A stretch of 64,000 nucleotides of DNA from Sequoia sempervirens (Eukaryota > Streptophyta > Pinopsida > Cupressales > Cupressaceae). Positions within the stretch are counted from its first letter, which is position 1. Every line of letters starts with the position of its first letter. A model generated the notes under the pieces. The model had not been told where the DNA came from. It made no database searches and saw nothing but the letters and a program-made list of their open reading frames with translations. Both the position numbers and the translations under genes were made by a program. Below are positions 46,824 through 57,799 of the stretch, piece by piece. Where the stretch lies: the NCBI GenBank assembly GCA_007258455.2, contig VDFB02252616.1:124355760-124419759 (forward strand). Direction: 5' to 3'.

Positions 46824-49658
46824 TTGAAGTCATAAATTCTAACATTTTCTTGAAAATTCTGCACTTTTCTGCACATAGGAAATTCCAACGTGGGCTCATC
46901 AGCATCACTGTTTTCGCACTGTGGGCTTGTCAGTGTCGCTGTTTTAGCACTACGGGCTCATCAACATCGTTGTTTTAGCGCTGCTGGACTCATCCCGCCA
47001 AAAATTTCAAATTTTAAACTCCATCGTTGGACTCGCCAATCTACACTAGTTTCAAAAAATTTCTAAACTCTGACGCATTTAAAAACTGCAATGCTTGGCG
47101 AAAAGAGTGATGCAATCATTCTCTCTATCTCGACACATAGCACTGATGACTGGTAAGTGGCACTATAAGAGTGACGCTGGGAGGAAAAAATAGTGACGCC
47201 TTCACAAGTTGCAACGCTGGAAGACAGTAAAAGGGAGAACTTAATTTTTAGCACGTGCTTTTAATTCATTATTTATTTGTCTACTATTTTTTGGTTTTCT
47301 TAACTTTTGTGTTTTTGTAGAATCTGATTGTTTTTCTACTTTGTAGGTTGGAAGCCAAAAGCAAAGGAAGAAGGGGCATGGTGATGATATTTTGTCTAAT
47401 CAAAGTGTTTTTTAACACTTCTTTAAGAATTTGTCATCTTTTTCTTTCTTTAGAACACTAGCTTCCATTTGGGTTTAAAAAGGATTCTTTTTGTTTATTT
47501 CTTGCAAAAGGATTAAAAAGAACCTTAGGACCAACAACTTACTAGATTTCGTTTATGGATTAAACAATTGAACAAATGTCTTTCACTTGTGATTTGGTGC
47601 TCTAAAATGAACTCACATATTGCTTTGAGGATCTAAAAAGAACAAGTGTAGTTGTGTTTTTCGTGAGGACTTACTTAGACTAAAGGCATTGGAAAAGGAC
47701 GTATGTGCTTCTCTCGCGATTTATAGCGATCTTGAGAATCAAAAGGTCTTTTCCATGACTTTGGCTTAAGACAAAGCAATCACCTCCACACTTCAATTTG
47801 GGCTTAAAATTGAACAAACTATTGTGCGAGTGTGAGGGGGGACTTTGTTGTGTACATTCTCTCTCCTTGTTGCCAACAAGGATTGATCGAGTTACGAATA
47901 TTGTTCTTCATTCGCTTTTGTTTATCCTAGAGGGCCTACCTTGGAGAAAAAGTAATCACCCAAGGTAACGACTCAACTGGTAAAACTCTAAAGCCAAGAG
48001 TATTTCCAGCTGGGATATAAATGTCGATATTGGAAGAAATGCCAATATCACGCAGTTGACTCCAATAAGATGGATCTGAAAGGGGACTCTTGCCATGTTG
48101 GGTCAACTCCTATGAATAGAAAGTCCTTACTAAAACCCATGTGCTAGAATTTGCTAAAATCTTTTATCTATTTGTTGGTGCACGAATGGTCGTTCAAGCC
48201 ACCCCACACTTTTACGGTCTTCTAATAGAGATGGAAAGCATTCCATGGGAGTTTCATGGGTGTTGATGCTTGGTTGCCTCATATAAGTGAGTGTTGTGGA
48301 GGGGAGCCAGTGGGGTCAAGCATCTAACCATCTACTAGAGATAAGTGTAGCTGGACTTGTCCAAGTGGGAATCCAACAAATATTGTCTTACACATCCATA
48401 GGATTGTACTTATTCTTGGGTTACAAAATGCATCGCTTGATCAAAAACATCATGAAAAAAAACATTTAACATCATCCAAATTTCAAACCCTTTTGAATAC
48501 AAATACCATTGACACAATCCATATGTTATTGCTTTCCCTTGGGATTCACATCCTTAGAGGTTTCTAAGCATTGGATTAGATCTCAATTTGTCTCCTTAAT
48601 TAAACAATAGGGAAACCCTTTGCCTTAAGTTCATCAAATTTCCACATAACATATCTTGTGGGGTTTGAAGAAATTAAGACATAGGACATCTTAGTTTGAA
48701 AAACTTAATTGAAGAAAGTGTTTTTGGTAAAATAAATACATTGAGAAAAGCTAAGCAAAATAAACTTTCATATGTGTTGAAGACTCCAAAATTCCAAAGC
48801 ACAAATCATTGATTAAAAATCCGAAAATGAATGTTCAAATAAAATCATTTCTTGGTTACAAAGGTCATTAGGAAGCATTTGCATGCTCTTCAATACCTAG
48901 ATCTAGGTAAACAAAGTGTCCTTTTTAGGTTCATCTTAGGATCAAAACATTATCAAAATCCTTTTCATCCATCCATCCAAAATAGAAAAAAAAAAAACCC
49001 ATCTCATCATCACCTTTTTTGGAAAATCTTGAAATCATTCTTGATACTAGGCTCTATGCTAAAATCAAAATCATCCAAATCATTTAGACAAAATCCTTGA
49101 AATTTTTTTATCAAAACACCTTTGGCTAGGTATGTGTAAATGCATACTTTTGCATATGCTTAGTCAAAGTTATCAAAATCATCTTGTCTAGCTTAGTGTA
49201 TGTAGATGAATCCTTCTCCATATGCCTAGTAAAACAATCACCTTGTTTGAATAGGTGTGGGTAGATGCATCCTTCTCCTGACACATATTCAAATTATCAT
49301 CCTTTGGACAAAGCTATCCCTTAGCTCATCATCCAACATCTTAGGGTCTTTTTGTTCAAAATCCAAATCAAAAGAAAAATCAAAGTCAAGGAAAAAATCT
49401 CAAAAATCTCAAAATCTCAAAACTCAAAATCAAAATCCAAAGTCCTAAAAAGCCTAGTGTCTCATTCAAGATTGATCAAAATTCAAAAACATCCATCCCT
49501 AACATCATCATGATATCATCACCTTTGATCCTCAAAAGCATCCTAAAACTTTCACTTTGGACATAAAATAGAGATCAATCCAAAGAATAAAGAGATTCAT
49601 CTTCCATATTCTTGATCCTTGTTTTATGGTCTAAACAAGATCTCAATACAAGAAGAGT
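46824..49658 (+). other. Long non-coding leader between LTR and gag
   Basis: This 2.8-kb leader has no long open frame. At 46890-46990 a unit of about 40 bases (gtgggctcatcagcatcactgttttcgcact and variants) repeats three times. The part 46860-47225 is related, in inverted orientation, to 62334-62620 near the 3' end of the element. The last third (49330-49450) is a simple A-rich aaaatctcaaaatc repeat. Some Tat elements carry an extra gene before gag. I see none here. Confidence 0.7.
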
Positions 49659-52500
49659 ATGGAAGCCAACAAAGAAACACCTGCTTCAAGTGATCTTAGC
49701 CAAACCAACACAAAAATGAATCCAATAGAATCAAGCAACCCATTGACCCTCTCATCATCAGAACATCCCCAAGAAGAAAACCAAGGAGAGGACCTCACTT
49801 TTGGAATGTCTCGCGAGGAAATGGTAGAAATGCTCCAAAATCTGGATAACCATAGAATCAACAACATCATGATGAGACTTAACCCTTCATTATACATGCT
49901 TGAATTAGCAAAACAAGGGGCCAAGTTGCCTTCAGATTTCAATGTGAGTACTATCGTGGAAACATCATTTCCCCCAATTTCATCCACCATCCCCATTTCA
50001 TCTACACCCCCATCTCAAAACATCACACAAAACATTTCGCAAATCACAACATCGTTTGCTCCAACCCAACCAAATGTCAACAAGGGAAACACATTCCTCA
50101 ATGCTCTTCAATCACATCCCCTTGTTAATAATCAAAACGTGGACACAAACATCACCTTGGAACAAAATATACCTGAAAACCCCTTTCACAAGAATATTTC
50201 TCTCACATTCCATCACGATCCATCATCATCATTTTTTCATGCAACACCACAAACACCTCTTCTCACAAATTCACAAGAAGAGGGAGATACGTTCGGACTA
50301 GGGGGATTATTCAACACCACAACATTTTCACAACAACTCACACCCCTTACATTTCCACCTCTTCCGCCATTGCCATTATCATCCACACCACTCCTTGGTT
50401 TAGGGCTTCATCCTCTACCAAGTATCAATCAGACCTATATCCCAACCATCAATCAAAGCATTGCACCAAACACTCAAAATTTATCATTGATATCGCAACA
50501 ACAAATGATAAATACACAAGAAATTGAAACATCATCAAACACACCCCTAACATCACAAAGTATGGTCTCTCAAGGACCCATTACATCAATACCATTAGCC
50601 AACATGAAAAACATCAACACAACATCATCATCTACCACCATTCCAAATCCACCACCAACCTTCACCACATCAAATCAATATGTTGCAACATTGCAAGATG
50701 TTTTCCAAAGAGGATACCAACAAGTCTAGAAACAAAAATCCATGCAACAAGCTACTCAAGTTGAACAAGCTGCCAAAGTTTCACAAGCCGCAATATAAGT
50801 GCAACAAGCCACACAAGCTCAAGCTTTATTGCAACAGCAACAACAACAAGCCGCCCAAGCTCCACAAGCATTGCAAGCACAAAGGGTTGTCCAAGCACAA
50901 ATTTTATTACAGAAACAAGCTGCACAAGCACAAATAGTACAAGCTCAAGCCCAAGTGCAAGCACAAGCTCAATATCAAACACATCAAGCACAAGCACAAG
51001 CACAACTTCTTACACAAGTAGCGCAATTACAGGCATATCAACAAGCATTGAGGCAATACCAAGAGCAAGAAGAAGTAGCAGAATTAGCAGCCCAACAACA
51101 AGCCCAAAAACAAGTGTTGTTGGAGTAGCAACAAGCGCAACAACAAGCACAAATCCTAGCACAACAACAACAAGATCAACAACAGGCATCGTTCATACAA
51201 AAGCAAGTAGAAGCCTACTTTGCTCGACAGAACATTGAGACACCATCAAACAACACACTAACCAACCCATCCATCCAAACCACGATTCAAACACCTCAAA
51301 ACACTTTCATCCCAACCCTTGATCCCTATAATGATGTAATGACACAACTTAGGTTGCTCTCACAACAAGTGCTCGACCTTCAATTAGGGAAAATGACCAA
51401 AGCACCAAGCAACTTGTGTCCCTATCCATTTAATAGGAGCCTAGACATGAAACCTTTCCCTAAGGGATTTGAAATCCCCTAATTTGGCAAATATCAAGGG
51501 ATGGGAAACCTTGAAGATCACATCAGGGAATTCTAGGTTCATTGTATGGAAGTCACATATGATGATACTTATCTGATGTAGCTATTCCCTAGGAGCTTGG
51601 AAAGTCCCACTATAGAATGGTTCTCTCACTTACCTTCAAGCATTAGAACATTCAAAGAAATTGGAGACACATTCAATAGGAATTACGCATGTAACATTTT
51701 AATGGATGTCAGTCTCAAAGAACTCTCTGCTCTTAAACAAGGAAAGAATGAGTCTTTCACCTCATTCCTTCAATGATGGCGATCCAACACCAATCAGAGC
51801 AAGTAGACCATGCCAGAAGAACAAGTCTACACAATCATAGCCAACCTTGAAAGCCGCTTGGCATTTCATCTCAAGGTTCAGGGTATCACTACATATGAAC
51901 CATTGATCTCCAAGGTGCTCAGCATCGAAAGAGCCCTTGTGACCCAACCCGTTGAATCAATGTCATATCACAAGCCACAAAACAATCGCCAACCATCAAA
52001 TTACAATGATAAACCTTAAACATGGGTAGGAAACAAGAATGTTACTAATGATGGTGTCATTGATTCCAAGGTGGTCATTAGTGGTCCTCGCCAACATACA
52101 CCTGCACCGTAAATCCAATCACAACACCAAAACACTCATCACACAACATATCAACACAATAATCCCATCATCAAGAACCTCACTAACCAAAGGGGACCTC
52201 CCCAACACAAAAGTTATCCAAAATGAAAATACGCTATTTTGGGGGAACCATTGGAGGATATAATGAAAAAGTTGATCGACAAAAAAACTTATCAAACCTC
52301 CCACATTTGAAAATTACCAAGAACCTGATGTCAAACCTCCTTGGTACAACGAGAACCAACTTTGCGAATTTCACAAAATCAAAGGTCACACCACAAACAA
52401 TTGCATGAGACTCAAAAACATCATCCAAGATCTCATTGACAAGAAAATCATAAACATGGAACAACCTACTGGAAATTAGGATCTTCAAATCTACACAAAT
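49659..52500 (+). pseudogene. Gag with long Ser/Pro/Asn and Gln-rich regions
   Basis: The start is the ATG at 49659, beginning MEANKETPASSDLSQTNTKM. The first 356 codons are open and rich in Ser, Thr, Pro, Asn and Gln. A Gln/Ala-rich part follows (about 50740-51200, for example QQQQQQAAQAPQALQAQ), with a predicted coiled-coil-like QAQAQ pattern. The conserved gag core follows, including NLEDHIREF, TIEWFSHLPSSI, NILMDVSLKELSALKQGKNE and SFTSFL. Next is a knuckle in a shifted frame: CEFHKIKGHTTNNC (CX2HX4HX4C, about 52360-52410) and a following LKNIIQDLIDKKII. The whole gag is near 940 codons, much longer than usual, because of the low-complexity N-terminal half. Several in-frame stops (first at 50727) and one frameshift make it non-functional. 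Confidence 0.9.
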
Positions 52501-52503
52501 CCG

Positions 52504-54570
52504 ATGCCGAATTATGGCAATAAAGGGAATAAAAATGATAAGGGGAAGGGCAGTGTAAATCATGTGTACAAAATAGTCATTGCTTCCCTAAATGAGGACT
52601 GTATGGTCATCAATATCAAGGGCGCCCAAGCTGAAGATTGTGGAGTCACCACAAGAGGTGGAAAAGTCACCATTGCAGGATCATCCCAACCTAACAGAGT
52701 CCCTTCATCTAGAGCCGTTCTACATACCTATAATGTTCTAGAGCAACTCAAGAGAATGCCAGCTCACATCTCCATCATGGAGCTGTTAAAAATCTCATCA
52801 GCACATAAAAAGATCCTAGAGGAAGCATTAGCCTCATCCACTGTTCTCACAAATCTCGATGCGGAGCAATTCCAAGCTATGGTCAGAAATATCATAACGC
52901 CTAATCTCCTTACATTCTTTGACCAAGATTTCCCCACCCAACCATCTCACAACTGTGCACTTCAATTAGAAGCCATTGTCAAGAAGAGAAAAATCAAAAT
53001 GGTCTTGGTGGATGGAGGTGCAGGTTTGAACATCTGTTCTCTTAGCCTCATCAAGCAGTTGAAAATATCAGAAGGTTCCATTGACAAAGGAAAGGGCATC
53101 ACAATAAGAGGATATGATGACCAAGAAAGAGTGTCTCAAGGCATGATTAAGCTCCCTATCCAAGTAGGGCCAACACTCATGGAAACCACATGTCAAGTCT
53201 TGGACCTTGAATTGCCATACAATATCCTCCTGGGGTGCCCATGGATTCATGCGATAAAAGCCATAGTATCAACCTTCCACCAATGTGTGAAATTTACACA
53301 TAATGGACAAGAGGTTACCATCCATGGAGATCCTGAGCCATTTTCAAATTGCAAAAATCTTGAAGCCAAGTATTACAAAATCCCCCAAGTGCCAAAGAAT
53401 GATGAAGGCCCATCCACACCATACATCGATCCCACCACTCTCGCGTCCACTTCTGCGACAGAGATACCCACCATCCCCACCATCTCTGATATCAAGCTCA
53501 TCATCCAGGAAGACAGTTGTGGAAGCTACAAACTCCTTAACAATGCTTTTGTGATAGGAGAGTTACCGCAATCTCCTAGATCACGAGGACGTCCACAAAT
53601 GAATCAAGCTTCCACATCACAAATATATCTTGAAAATTATCTTGAATTCACAAGATGGGTTGACCTTGGCCATGAGGTCATTGAAGTAGATCCATCTCAC
53701 ATGTTATATCAAGATGAAAGACAGATGCCTAATTTACCAATGGACAAAAGAAGCAAGGGCCTACACATGATGCTTGTAATGGGCTATGACCGAAATCAAA
53801 GACTGGAACAAAATGAAAATGGGCTCATAATACCTATCATGCTAGAGACGTGATCCATAACAAATCTTGGTCTTAGATGTTCCACTCCGAGAATAACCAT
53901 ATGTGGCCAAAGTCCTCCAGTTAGAACGGCTAATGTTTCTCCTCAGCCAGTACTAGTACAAGTACACTCACCAATAGTCATAGGTAGGGACACACATAAT
54001 TTTATAACTGAGCCCTATATTAGTAGCAATGATGAAGATACCTTATCCAATATACCTAGGCTATTCAAGGATACCACCCTATGTATGATTAGTACAATAT
54101 CCTTTGAATCAAATAGTCAAAATCATGAGATTTGTTTAGTCTACCCCCAATTGATCGACTATGACCAACGAGGACCACCAGTTCTTGATACATTTAAAAA
54201 TGATGAAGTGCTCTCATAATTCATGGGATTGAGGGATAACATTCCAAATGGAGATCACAAGGTAGGCTTTATAATGGAGTTGGACACACATGCTTACTAT
54301 GGGGAAACGATTGAATCCTTCAATTGTAAAAGTGAGAGACTGAGAATCATATCCAAGTTCTTGAGTGAAAACCACATTGTGGCACTCTTTGACAAGAAAA
54401 TAGTAAAAACAAAGGACGTATCCAACGGTGAAAACCTCTTTGAGGTGCCCGAGGATGAAGGATTCAATCTTCCTCTAAGAGCTATTCACCAAGAAAAGTC
54501 AGCAGTCTTGGCTGAATAATGCAATCTAGTCAACCTAGAAACAAAGGAGACCCCGCATATCACGTTCTAT
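52504..54570 (+). pseudogene. Pol: aspartic protease and linker
   Basis: Open from 52504 to 53853 (449 codons) in the frame that pol keeps until 56616. The protease signature is KMVLVDGGAGLNICSLSLIK (about 53000), with the catalytic Asp present in the DGG form usual for Tat elements. It is followed by MIKLPIQVGPTLMETTCQVL and the conserved LLGCPWIHAIKAI. The segment after 53853 is a linker with a few stops and a readable end MHLGLRDN-like block at 54223. It would release the mature proteins from the gag-pol polyprotein. Confidence 0.9.
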
Positions 54571-55445
54571 GTAGAATCATTATTAACAGAAGAGCAAGAA
54601 CTCCTAGCAGCATTCCTAAAGGAAAGACAAATAAACTTTGCATGGAGTTATGCTGATATGCCAAGGCTAGATCCAAAGACAATGGTTCATCACTTGGCAG
54701 TGTATCCAGAAGCAAAATTGGTCAAACAAAAGCTTCGAAAGAAGCATCCTCAAATTGCTTTGTTAGTCAAAATGGAGCTCAAAAAGTTGCTAGATGCAAG
54801 ATTTATCTGACCAATTGATTATCCCAAATGGGTGTCAAATTTGGTACTTGTTTCAAAACCTCATGGAGCTATTAGAATTTGTACAAATTTCAGATATTTG
54901 AACAAAGCATGTCCCAAGGATGATTTCCCACTTCCCAACATTGACATGATAGTAGACATGATAGTAGGACATGAGATGCTATCACTAATGGATGGATTTT
55001 TAGGATACAACTAGATCATGATAGCAAAGGAAGATCAACATAAGACTTCCTTCACTTGTCCATGGGGGAGCTACTATTGGAACATGATTCCATTTAGCCT
55101 AAAGAATGCAGGAGCAACCTATCAAAGGGCCATGACACTAATATTCCATGACATGATTCATAAAACAATCAAAGACTATGTTGACGAAATCCTAGCCAAG
55201 TCAAGGAAAAGACAAGATCATATAGCAACCCTAAGTGCTATCTTTGACAGACTGGAGGAATACAAAGTTGGACTAGATCCCAAGAAATGTGTCTTTGGCG
55301 TACAATCAGGTAAACTGCAAGGATACATAGTCTCCATGAGGGGTATCAAGGTGGATCCAGCAAAAGTAAAGGCAATCCTCGAGATGGAAGCACCAAAGAC
55401 ATTAAAAAAACTAAGAGGCCTCCAAGGCCAACTTCAATCCATTTG
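54571..55445 (+). pseudogene. Pol: reverse transcriptase with altered catalytic motif
   Basis: Landmarks in order are LLAAFLKERQINFAWSYADM, VKQKLRKKHPQIALLVKMEL, WVSNLVLVSKPHGAIRICTN, FRYLNKACPKDDFPLPNID, LSLMDGFLGYN, then TSFTCPWGSYYWNMIPFSLK and NAGATYQRAM. The polymerase site, normally YVDD, reads YVDE at 55177-55188, so the second catalytic Asp is Glu. Stops lie after RFI (about 54808), after GYN (55015) and at 55444. The domain is complete in length but inactive in this copy. Confidence 0.93.
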
Positions 55446-56000
55446 ATGGTTCATAGCACAATTGGCAAACAAGCATAACCCATATTCTCACCTAGTCCAC
55501 AAGGGGGTAGCATATAAATGGGATACAAAATGTGAAGAGGCATTTAACAAAATCAAGGAATATCTACTGACACCACCAGTTTTAATGCCACCTATCCTGA
55601 GAAAGCCATTGATCTTATATGTGTCAGCAATAGCAGTAGCCCTTGGAGCTCTTCTAGCTCAGCATGATGAAAACGGAATGAAGAGGGCTATCTACTATAT
55701 CAGTAGAACAATGGTTGGTCACAAGCTAAATTAGTCATTCATCGAGAAATCTTGCCTCACAGTAGTGTTTGCATCCCAAAAGTTTAGACATTACATGTTG
55801 GCACACAAGATAAAGCTCATTGCAAAAATTGATCCCCTCAAATATCTCCTATCAAAGGAAATGCTCATAGGAAAAATGGCAAAATGGGTAATGATATTAT
55901 CAAAGTATGACATCGAGTATGTAGAGCGGAAAGCCATTAAGGGACAAGTTATTGCAGATCAACTAGCAGAAGCACCTATGTATTATGAGAATCCCCTTGT
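55446..56000 (+). pseudogene. Pol: first (gypsy-type) RNase H
   Basis: Follows RT directly in the same frame. It reads YKWDTKCEEAFNKIKEYLL, PLILYVSAIAVALGALLAQ, then KRAIYYISRTMVGHKLN, a stop at 55732, and QKFRHYMLAHKIKLIAKIDP. It ends with ILSKYDIEYVERKAIKGQVI and ADQLAEAP. The first catalytic Asp (LYVDAS in active gypsy enzymes) is replaced (LYVSAI), as is normal in Tat elements, where this domain serves as a connection domain. Confidence 0.88.
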
Positions 56001-56039
56001 CTTAGAGTTTCCTGATGAGTCTATTTTTAACCTCAACGT

Positions 56040-56360
56040 CGCTAATCACTGGAAACTATACTTCGACGGCTCATATACACAACATGGATTAGGAGTTGGT
56101 TTCTTCTTCATCACCCCACAGGGGGACTACATACCAAGGTCATGCAAACTAGCATTTCCTTGTACTAACAACATAGCAGAATACAAGGCTTTAACTATAG
56201 GCCTTAGGATAGTAGTGCAATAAAATATCATAGCCCTCAAAGTCTACAAAGACTCTCAGTTGATCATAAATTAGGTCAATAATGAATATTAGACCAAGGA
56301 TGATAAGCTCACTCCATACAAGAAATTGGTGGAGACTCGAAGGGAATCTTTCATTGACAT
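56040..56360 (+). pseudogene. Pol: second, archaeal-type RNase H
   Basis: WKLYFDGSYTQHGLGVGFFF starts at about 56050. NIAEYKALTIGLRI follows at about 56170, and then, past a stop at 56221, IALKVYKDSQLIIN. The Asp of FDGS, the Glu of AEYKA and the Asp of YKDSQL are the catalytic residues and all are present. This extra domain, between the gypsy RNase H and integrase, is the defining trait of the Tat lineage. Three further stops follow (56272, 56290 and 56371). Confidence 0.9.
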
Positions 56361-56612
56361 AACATTTGAGTAGATTCAAAGAACCAACAATAGAGTAGCA
56401 GATGTGATGGCGATAATTGGATCCTTGCTGAATATCCCTAACAATGTCCCAAGATACGAATTCTTGATCGAGCAACTTCTCGTTCCCACATTCGAGGTAC
56501 CAGAATCAGAATTCATGTGTGAATTTTTTTGTCTTGGTGATCCTTTGTACCATGACATCTACACATATCTTTGCATAGGAGTCATACGCATTGACCTCCC
56601 ATCAAACCTTAA

Positions 56613-57799
56613 ATGAACCTTTATCAAAAAGGCATCCATATTTGTATCCTAGGTGATACCTTATATTGTAGAAGCATAGAGGGTACCTTGTTACGTTGCC
56701 TAAATGCTGAGGAGGCATTAACCGCTCTAACCAAGGTTCATAATAGTATATGTGGCTCACACTCGAGTGGAATGACCATCACCAAGAAATTGCTGAGGAT
56801 GGGGTATTACTGGCCCATAATGGAAAGAGAAACACATGATCATGCTAAAAAGTGTTTAAAATGTCAACAACATGGGGACCTCATCCATGCTCCAGCTCAA
56901 GAGCTTCACCCCATCTTCACACCATGGCCCTTCTTGCAGTGGGGACTCGATCTCATTAGAAAGTCACACCCACCTCATCCAATGGCCACAATTTCATCAT
57001 CACTGCAACTAAGTACTTCACAAAGTGGGTGGAAACCATACCCATGACATATATCACTGGGAAGTAGATCTCAAAATTTATCTTGAACTATGTCATCTAT
57101 CGTTACGATGTCCCACAAGCCATTATCTCAGATAATGGGACACCCTTCAAGAATCAGGAGGTTCACAACTTGTGTGAGAAATTCAAAATCCAGCATCGCT
57201 TCTCCACCCCATACTATCCCCAAGGCAATGGCCAAGTAAAAGCTATGAACAAAACCAACCTCAAAATCCTCAAGAAAAAAGTCAATGACGCAGGTCATGA
57301 CTAGCATCTGTAGCTTAATCCTGCCCTCTGGGCTTATCGAACTAGCATCTGCACACCCACTGATGCCACCCCCTTCTCCTTGGTCTACGGATCAGAAGCC
57401 ATACTCCCCATTGAGATTGAGCTCCCATCCCTTAGAATATCATTGCAAAATCTCATCACTAATGAGGACTGTCGGGTGTCAAGATTAAATGAGTTGGAGC
57501 TACTGGATGAGAGAAGTATTGATGCTTTGAATCACTTACAATTCTATTATAATATACTTAAACAAAGCTACAACAAGAAAATCAGAAGTAGAACTTTCCA
57601 AGTCGGAGAACTGGTCTTAAAAGAAAATTAGAAGAATGTCCCAAACCCTAGCAGCAAAGGCAAGTTCAAACCTAATTGGTTAGGACCATTTGTCATAGTA
57701 GAAAGTTATAAATCAGGGGCATATCAACTATCAACACCTGAATGGGAACCTTTGTAGGAGCCCATGAAAAGCTCCCATCTCAAAAAAATTTATGCCTAA
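56613..57799 (+). pseudogene. Pol: integrase, catalytic Glu replaced by Lys
   Basis: Integrase inserts the cDNA into the genome. The HHCC zinc site is visible (VHNSICGSH and CLKCQQHG, 56740-56870), then the first catalytic Asp in WGLDLI (56949). After a frameshift come FIITATKYFTKWVETIPMTY and the second Asp in ISDNGTPF (57131). The normal PYYPQxNGQVEAMNK block reads PYYPQGNGQVKAMNK, with AAA (Lys) at 57239-57241 where the catalytic Glu codon should be. The C-terminal part follows (FQVGELVLKEN, GPFVIVESYKSGAYQLSTPE) and the frame ends at the stop 57797-57799. Frameshift, stops and the Glu loss make it inactive. Confidence 0.92.

Noticed and set aside
50752..51003. Minus-strand Leu/Val-rich frame opposite the Gln-rich gag part
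   Set aside because: It is the antisense shadow of the CAA/CAAGC repeat that encodes Gln/Ala on the + strand.
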